Shown here: positions 25,901-31,001 of the stretch, in pieces
How positions within the stretch are numbered: the first letter of the stretch is position 1
Layout of the letters: each line of letters starts with the position of its first letter
Notes under the pieces: model-generated
Database searches by the model: none
What the model saw: the letters and a program-made list of their open reading frames with translations, nothing else
Told to the model about the DNA's origin: nothing
Assembly (NCBI RefSeq): GCF_009725235.1
Contig: NZ_WJFC01000161.1
Coordinates: forward strand, 1 to 31,001
DNA: 31,001 bases
Source: Scytonema sp. UIC 10036
Lineage (GTDB): Bacteria > Cyanobacteriota > Cyanobacteriia > Cyanobacteriales > Nostocaceae
Direction of reading: 5' to 3'
Translations under genes and position numbers: made by a program

Positions 25901-27059
25901 AAGGTAAAACACCAATATCTAGCCTACCCACATGACCGTAGGCGGCAAGCTTTTTATAAAACCCACCTTTAACGATCGCAGGTAAAAATCTCAAATTAAA
26001 CTCGCGAACGATCCCCGCAAGGCGAAAATCAAAATTCTTTTCCAAAATTATGGCAATTTCTTCATCAGAAATCTTGCCTGTACCAAAAGTTTCTACTTGA
26101 ATGCTGACAGGTCGAGAAAGTCCAACAGAGTAAGTCAGCTGTACTTCACATTCATCAGCTAGATCTGCTGCAATTACATTCTTAGCAGCATAACGGGCGG
26201 CATAAGCTCCTACTCTATCTATACGTGTGGGGTCTTTGCCACTTAGTGCTGCACCACTGTGGCGGGAATACTCGCCGTAAGTGTCTATAGCATTCTTCCT
26301 GCCTGTTAACCCAGAATGCACAGAGGGACCGCCGATCGCAAAAGGATCGTCTGAGTCGATAAATATTCTGGTGTTAGCATCAGGTTTCAATTCTTCATCT
26401 GCGAAGACAACATCAATGACACTGTCTCGCAAATCTTCCTGAAGACGTTTGAGATTAGCTCCATTTGCTCCTACTAGTTTACTTTGACTGGCAATCAACG
26501 TAATGCTGTATATTCGGTGCGGTTTACAGTTTTTATATTCAATTGCTACCTGAGTTTTGCCATCAGGTGCCAAATACGGTAATATTTTTTCCTGCCTGAC
26601 AGCAGTCAGTCTCTTAGCTAACTGGTGTGCCAACCAAATGGGAAGTGGCATCAAAGCTTTGGTTTGATTGCAAGCAAAACCGAATACTGTCACCTGGTCT
26701 TTGACAGAAATCTCTTCTATCTCTGCTTCCGAGAGTTTTTTTTCATCCCAACAGCGATTTTCACTCTTGGGTAGTTCTTTTAAGCTAGTCATAATGCTAC
26801 AGGTTTTGGCATTAAAGTCAAGCTGGGTATAACCGACTTGCTTAATGACCTGTCTGGCTATTTTCGTAAAATCTACGATCGCTTCTGACTCAAATCTAGC
26901 AGAAATGAAGACAATGGCAGTCGATACCGCACATTCGGTAATGACTCTGGCAAAGGGATCTCGCTGGAGAAACCGATCGACAATTGCATCATGATTTGAT
27001 CGCAAAGTTTATCAGGATTCCTCGTCACAGATTCAGATGTAAATAAAAGTCTTTTTCAT
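25866..27059 (-). pseudogene. metK: metK (S-adenosylmethionine synthetase) with N-terminal frameshifts
   Basis: The body (from 27005 down) follows bacterial MetK: DAIVDRFLQRDPFARVI, FGFACNQTKALMPLPIWLA, GGPSVHSGLTGRKNAIDTYG, SGKDPTRIDRVGAYAARY. The only start in that frame is TTG at 27005. Upstream, other frames encode the missing N-terminus: LLFTSESVTRNPDKLCDQI, then a one-base shift into HDAIVD. A second shift in an A5 run near 27053 separates it from the ATG at 27059. The catalytic GHPDK block has become RNPDK, losing the His. GDAGLTGRK has become VHSGLTGRK and GDQG has become KDQV. I judge it a decaying paralogue; SAM synthesis must rely on another metK. A 379-residue product from the TTG start would lack the active-site His. 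Confidence 0.75.
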
Positions 27060-27146
27060 ACCACCTCTTATTGAGGTAGGGGTAGGGGTTAGGGGCGAGC
27101 TAAGAAGAATTTTTATGTATGTGGTAAAATTTTTTCATCGCGACTG

Positions 27147-30100
27147 CTAAAAATTATTTTTGAGAATGACAGCGCTTTGCATTTGAATGAGGTACAGCGG
27201 CGGTTCATGCGCGCGGACGGACAGACGGGGGTAATTTTTTACCTCACCAAGTTGAATTCTGTTGTAACTTGCTGTTTTTTGGCCTTCATTGACCACAAAT
27301 GGTACTAAAGCACTAGTACCAATGACAGCACCATCCAAAACATGAATTGGCGTCAGGTTCAGCATTTGTCTCAGCCCCGGTATAACTGCTGCTAATATCT
27401 GAAGACCAAAGGAGCCTCCGAGTGCTACAGTTAAATAGCGGTTAGCTGGCAGTTTTTCGGAGCTAAAAATACTGTGTTGCGGCGAACGACAGCTAAGAGT
27501 ATGTAGCAGTTGTGCCATTGTTAGACTCATAAAAGCAATAGTGCTGGCTTGAAGCCCAATACCATAGCGGCTAATCGCGTACCCATAGGCTGCTAAAGAA
27601 CTAACGGAAATTGTCGCTGATTCAAAAATGATTCTCTGAAAATCCGATGTTTTAATAATCCGTTCTTCTGGATTGCGAGGTGGTTGACTCAACACATCTG
27701 GTTCTGGCGGTTCCAATGCCAAAGCCAACCCAGGAAAGATATCCGTAACTAAATTCAGCCACAACAGTTGCATGGCCGTTAAAGGCTGACCAATACCAAC
27801 TGTTGTCGCAGTCAGCATCACCATGATTTCGCTCATGTTGGTGGACAGCAAGAAATGTACGGATTTTCTAATATTGTTATAAATTGTCCGTCCATGACTG
27901 ACAGCAATAATCATAGTTTCCAAATTGTCATTTTCTAAGACAATATCCGCAACTTCCCGCGCTGCATCTGTACCTGTATGTCCCATAGCGATACCGACAT
28001 CAGCAACTTTCAAAGCAGGAGCATCATTAATCCCATCTCCGGTCATAGAGACAACTTTACCCGCACTTTGGAGGGCTTGGACGATTTGTAATTTATTGGC
28101 AGGACTCACCCTAGCAAAAACATTAACGCGATCGCACAGTCCTCTCATTACTTCAGGAGCGAGATTGTTGAGGTTAGTGGAGTCGAGGATTTTTAATTGC
28201 TCACCTTGACTGAGATTCAACTCATTACCAATTGCGTAAGCTGTAGGGCTTTGATCCCCGGTGATCATGACCGTATTAATACCCGCCTGATGGAAGACAT
28301 CCATCAAGTCTTTGACTCCATTTCTAATCGGATCTGCCATGCCAACCAAACCCAACCAGATCGCATTATGAGGAACATTTTCATTGATTTGTGCCTCATT
28401 GATGTAGGTGTATGCGACTCCAAGTACCCGCAGCCCTTTACCAGCCATAACTTCGTTTTCGTTTTCAATGGCTTGCCTGTCTGCTTCCATCAGAGCTACT
28501 AGTTCGCCATTTTGGATCTGCTGGGTAGACATTTCCAGTACTTCGGAAGGACTACCCTTAATTGCCACAAGTTGCTGTTTAGAACGAGGCGATGACGATA
28601 GATGACCTCGGTGTTTTTTCTTGTTTGTTAATGGTTGCAATTCGCCACTCTCAGTTATACTAGCCGCCATCAAAGGTAAAGTCTCTGGCTCGCGCTCTGC
28701 TGAATTTGGGGATGGGGTATCGTCATGTTTCATGGTATGAACCGTACTCATGACATTTTGATTTTCTGAGCGGTGGTTGGTTCGGCAACACGGATAATTT
28801 TCTTTAAGTTTGATGACATCCACTCCAGTACCAATCGCCAAATAAATTAGAGCATTCTCTGTAGCAGAGCCTTTGACTACGTACTTTCCATCTGAATTTT
28901 TGTGGACTTCACTCTCATTGCATAGCACTGACACATGAATCAGCTTTAAGAGTGGATCGCAGTTGTAAGGATTAATATCTTGTTCTCGGGCAATAAATTT
29001 ACCGTCAGGCGACACTTGAATAGATTTGATATCTGTATATAGCTCAACGACAGACATTTTATTTTCTGTAAGCGTGCCCGTTTTATCCAAGCAGATTGTT
29101 TGTACGGAACCTAAGGTTTCCACCGCATCCAAACGGCGGATGAGGACATTGTGCTTCCTCATGTTGGCGATCCCCAAAGCTAAGGTGGTCGTTGCAATGG
29201 TTGGCAAGCCTTCCGGAACCGCAGCTACCGCCAAGGAAATGGATGATTTCAACATTTGAATCACACCATATCCCCGTAACAGGCCGATACCAAACACAAT
29301 TGCACAAACGGCTCCCGATACCACAACTAGTTGACTTCCTGCTTGGTCGAGTTGTTTCTGCATGGGAGTTTCTGGCATTTGGTTCTCCGAAACCAAAGTT
29401 TGAATTCTGCCCATTTCGGTAAATTTTCCCGTCGCCACAACCACAGCCCGTCCTTGACCACCAGTAACTAAAGTTCCCATGTAGACCATATTCACGCGAT
29501 CGCCAAGGGGTAAATCCTGTTTGGGAAGCGGTTCTGTATTTTTGGAAACAGGCAAACTCTCACCTGTTAAAGTGGATTCATCGACGCTCAAACGATTTGC
29601 CTCAATCAGTCTAGCATCGGCTGGCACATAACTGCCCGGTTTCAGTACTAAAATATCTCCTAAAACAATTTCGGCGGCGCTGATTTCTTGAGAAATTCCA
29701 TCTCTAATGACCACAGCAGATGGTTTAACCAGGTTCTTTAGTGAGTTAATAATCTTTTCTGAGTTGCTTTCTGTGACGTAACCAATGACAGCATTAATAA
29801 ATACAACCCCCATAATTATGAGGGCATCAGCGACTCCCCCAGTGGCAATTGACAAAAGAGCGGCAGCACTCAGTAGTCCTACAGGTAAAGATTTAAATTG
29901 GTCAATAAAAATACTCAATTTAGAACGGGTTTCAGATGCAGGTAGGACATTTGCCCCGTATTTCTGCAAGTTAGCACGAGCAAAATTAGCAGACAATCCT
30001 GATGTAGCTGATGTGTAGAAATCAGCGATCGCAGTATCTGTTTTAAAAATATGCCAAGGTAAAATTTGTTGCTCCTGACCGGATGCAGTCAACTTGTTCA

Positions 30101-30473
30101 TTTTGCTGGTGCAATTTCCTCTTTTAGAGAGGGAGGAGGAAGATGGATGTTTGCTTAAATCGAGCGCTGGTGTGTTAGTTAGAGCTTTTTTACCCTTTCC
30201 TAAGAAATCCAAGACAATAGCTTTGATGAGCAGGGCGATGGCTTGCGGGCTGAAATCAGGTTGAAAAATGACAAGTACACTTCCAGTCAGTGGATTAGCT
30301 TGGGCATTCCTAATACCTGCTTCATCTTTGAGTCTTAACTCAATATATTGTTTAAGAGACTCTGAATGACGGAGCTTCTCAACCTTATATCTAGCTCTTC
30401 CTTTGACAGCAGTATGTATTGCCCGAACAATAAGATTCTTACTGGAGTGAGAGTGAGGGAAATAATTGTTCAT
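27147..30473 (-). CDS. P-type cation-transporting ATPase (Ca2+-ATPase-like) with N-terminal HMA-like domain
   Basis: The 1108-residue membrane pump has an HMA-like N-domain (about 15-90, no CxxC), the E1-E2 actuator motif TGES, AAVPEGLP in the ion-binding helix, phosphorylated Asp463 in DKTGTLTENKM, KGSPSEVL, TGDGINDAPAL near 810 and a C-terminal membrane bundle with LLWLNLVTDIFPGLALALEPPE. PEGLP and the C-terminal helices resemble type II Ca2+/Mn2+ pumps rather than CPx heavy-metal pumps, but the ion is not proved. A low-complexity insert of about 60 residues sits in the N-domain (around 575-640). After the normal family end (VVNEGQK) an extra tail of about 40 residues is encoded largely by a diverged hairpin repeat. 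It follows DUF4327 by 84 bases and probably shares its operator. Confidence 0.88.
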   Translation of the reverse strand: MNNYFPHSHSSKNLIVRAIHTAVKGRARYKVEKLRHSESLKQYIELRLKDEAGIRNAQANPLTGSVLVIFQPDFSPQAIALLIKAIVLDFLGKGKKALTNTPALDLSKHPSSSSLSKRGNCTSKMNKLTASGQEQQILPWHIFKTDTAIADFYTSATSGLSANFARANLQKYGANVLPASETRSKLSIFIDQFKSLPVGLLSAAALLSIATGGVADALIIMGVVFINAVIGYVTESNSEKIINSLKNLVKPSAVVIRDGISQEISAAEIVLGDILVLKPGSYVPADARLIEANRLSVDESTLTGESLPVSKNTEPLPKQDLPLGDRVNMVYMGTLVTGGQGRAVVVATGKFTEMGRIQTLVSENQMPETPMQKQLDQAGSQLVVVSGAVCAIVFGIGLLRGYGVIQMLKSSISLAVAAVPEGLPTIATTTLALGIANMRKHNVLIRRLDAVETLGSVQTICLDKTGTLTENKMSVVELYTDIKSIQVSPDGKFIAREQDINPYNCDPLLKLIHVSVLCNESEVHKNSDGKYVVKGSATENALIYLAIGTGVDVIKLKENYPCCRTNHRSENQNVMSTVHTMKHDDTPSPNSAEREPETLPLMAASITESGELQPLTNKKKHRGHLSSSPRSKQQLVAIKGSPSEVLEMSTQQIQNGELVALMEADRQAIENENEVMAGKGLRVLGVAYTYINEAQINENVPHNAIWLGLVGMADPIRNGVKDLMDVFHQAGINTVMITGDQSPTAYAIGNELNLSQGEQLKILDSTNLNNLAPEVMRGLCDRVNVFARVSPANKLQIVQALQSAGKVVSMTGDGINDAPALKVADVGIAMGHTGTDAAREVADIVLENDNLETMIIAVSHGRTIYNNIRKSVHFLLSTNMSEIMVMLTATTVGIGQPLTAMQLLWLNLVTDIFPGLALALEPPEPDVLSQPPRNPEERIIKTSDFQRIIFESATISVSSLAAYGYAISRYGIGLQASTIAFMSLTMAQLLHTLSCRSPQHSIFSSEKLPANRYLTVALGGSFGLQILAAVIPGLRQMLNLTPIHVLDGAVIGTSALVPFVVNEGQKTASYNRIQLGEVKNYPRLSVRAHEPPLYLIQMQSAVILKNNF
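27184..27267. repeat. Diverged hairpin repeat, copy D, inside the P-type ATPase 3' end
   Basis: TGAATGAGGTACA, then GACAGACGGGGGTAATTTTTTACCTCACC, given here by its two blocks GGGGGTAATTTTTTACCTCA and AGTTGAATTCTGTTGTAA, match the layout of copies A-C. The C/G-run centre is degraded. It lies within the coding sequence of the ATPase C-terminal tail. Confidence 0.65.
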
Positions 30474-30557
30474 TTTTCCAATTAGCTAAACTTTGCGGCG
30501 AGAGCGGAGTTATTGATAGAATCCGGTAGAGACAACTAAGGGACTTTTGTTTTGACC

Positions 30558-30779
30558 TCAATCTTCAGACCAGTCTTCACGACCGAGAAGGTCAATAATC
30601 TTATCTCTTAGCAAAAAGTTGTTTTTTTCTAACTCAAGCTCAACACAAACCCAATCACGACCAGGAATGTACTTACACAAAGCATAAATTGGCTGATTGC
30701 GGCTCACAGCCCCTTTATTGACAAGTTGACGAGCTTCGTGCTTGATAACTTCTATGTCATATTTGACAGCAGTATTCAT
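30558..30779 (-). CDS. DUF4327 family protein
   Basis: This small cyanobacterial protein of about 73 residues reads MNTAVKYDIEVIKHEARQLV and contains IYALCKYIPGRDWVCVELELE and DLLGREDW, the DUF4327 signature. The biochemical role is unknown. The ATG at 30779 is preferred because AGGGGTG precedes it; a GTG at 30788 is in frame. It lies 84 bases upstream of the P-type ATPase on the same strand, with no terminator between them. The direct-repeat operator sits 84 bases upstream, so DUF4327 and the ATPase probably form one regulated unit. Confidence 0.82.
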   Translation of the reverse strand: MNTAVKYDIEVIKHEARQLVNKGAVSRNQPIYALCKYIPGRDWVCVELELEKNNFLLRDKIIDLLGREDWSED

Positions 30780-30862
30780 AACTTTCACCCCTGGTATTTA
30801 GGTTCTTGCAAGTTACAACAATTTATTCGTGCTTCGGTTTTACCTTAAAGTTATGAAAAAAC

Positions 30863-30882
30863 TTTGAGGAAATTGTGAAGAT
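30863..30882 (-). promoter_or_regulatory. Direct-repeat operator upstream of DUF4327/P-type ATPase
   Basis: TTTGAGGAAATTGTGAAGAT has TGAGGA at 30865 and TGAAGA at 30876, period 11. In the gene direction TCTTCACAATTTCCTCA is followed by nine bases (AAGTTTTTT) and CATAAC as a possible -10. Confidence 0.68.
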
Positions 30883-30900
30883 TACAGTTTGAAATATTGT

Positions 30901-31001
30901 TATAGCCTTTCTCAGTCTTATGAGGTACACCCCCCTTTCATCCCCCCTTGGTAAGGGGGGACAGAGGGGGGTAATTTTCGTACCTCACCAAGTTGAAATT
31001 T
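30901..31001. repeat. Hairpin repeat, copy C, cut by the window end
   Basis: TATAGCCTTTCTCAGTCTTA and onwards follows copies A and B with a few changes (CCCCCCTTGGTAAGGGGGGA at the loop, where compensating changes keep the stem). It starts 18 bases from the operator of DUF4327. Compensatory change suggests that the fold is maintained. Confidence 0.8.

Noticed and set aside
30901..31001. Tandem CRISPR-like repeats suspected from repeated C/G-rich blocks
   Set aside because: Copies are kilobases apart, palindromic, and not interleaved with regular spacers.

Overview
The window comes from a filamentous, heterocyst-clade type cyanobacterium. GCGATCGC (HIP1) octamers are scattered through genes and spacers. 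The gene set is cyanobacterial: AcsF cyclase, DUF4327, CphB-type phytochrome with an Rcp-like partner, and a cyanobacteriochrome GAF. The spacers carry many small palindromic repeats and MITE-like elements. No tRNA, rRNA or CRISPR array was seen. Gene decay is heavy: an HTH/WD40-type remnant, hemF, metK and probably a split HerA ATPase gene.

Region 1 (1-7.1 kb). A broken HTH gene carries a 276-bp MITE at its end. A convergent minus-strand cluster follows: GrpE-like protein, Hsp70-like ATPase with a C-terminal membrane hairpin, and a HerA/VirB4-like ATPase. The ATPase is split in two by one in-frame TAA. This looks like an uncharacterised membrane-associated chaperone/translocase system.

Region 2 (7.1-15 kb). 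A hemF fragment interrupted by a MITE lies divergent to acsF. Next come a short HPF, a GCS2/YbdK-like ligase, and the divergent run pfkA-pstB-DUF5132-HMA. The far end of the window (27.1-30.8 kb) holds DUF4327 and a large P-type cation ATPase of matching character. HPF, the ligase, pfkA and DUF4327, plus one orphan position, are each preceded by the same 20-bp motif: a TGAGGA direct repeat with 11-bp period. A -10-like hexamer lies about 9 bp beyond the gene-proximal half. I read this as the operator of a stress or dormancy-like regulon driven by an OmpR/PhoB-type activator.

Region 3 (15-25.7 kb). A light-signalling island holds two CheY-like regulators, a hybrid kinase with a DXCF cyanobacteriochrome GAF, a bacteriophytochrome with its response regulator, and a REC-wHTH-Hpt-REC-REC protein. 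It is bounded by a 169-bp direct repeat (about 95% identical) spanning the HMA-gene/metK 3' junction. It therefore appears to have been placed between two formerly adjacent convergent genes.

Region 4 (25.4-31 kb). Hairpin repeats, a frameshifted metK, the P-type ATPase (whose last codons come from a hairpin repeat) and DUF4327.
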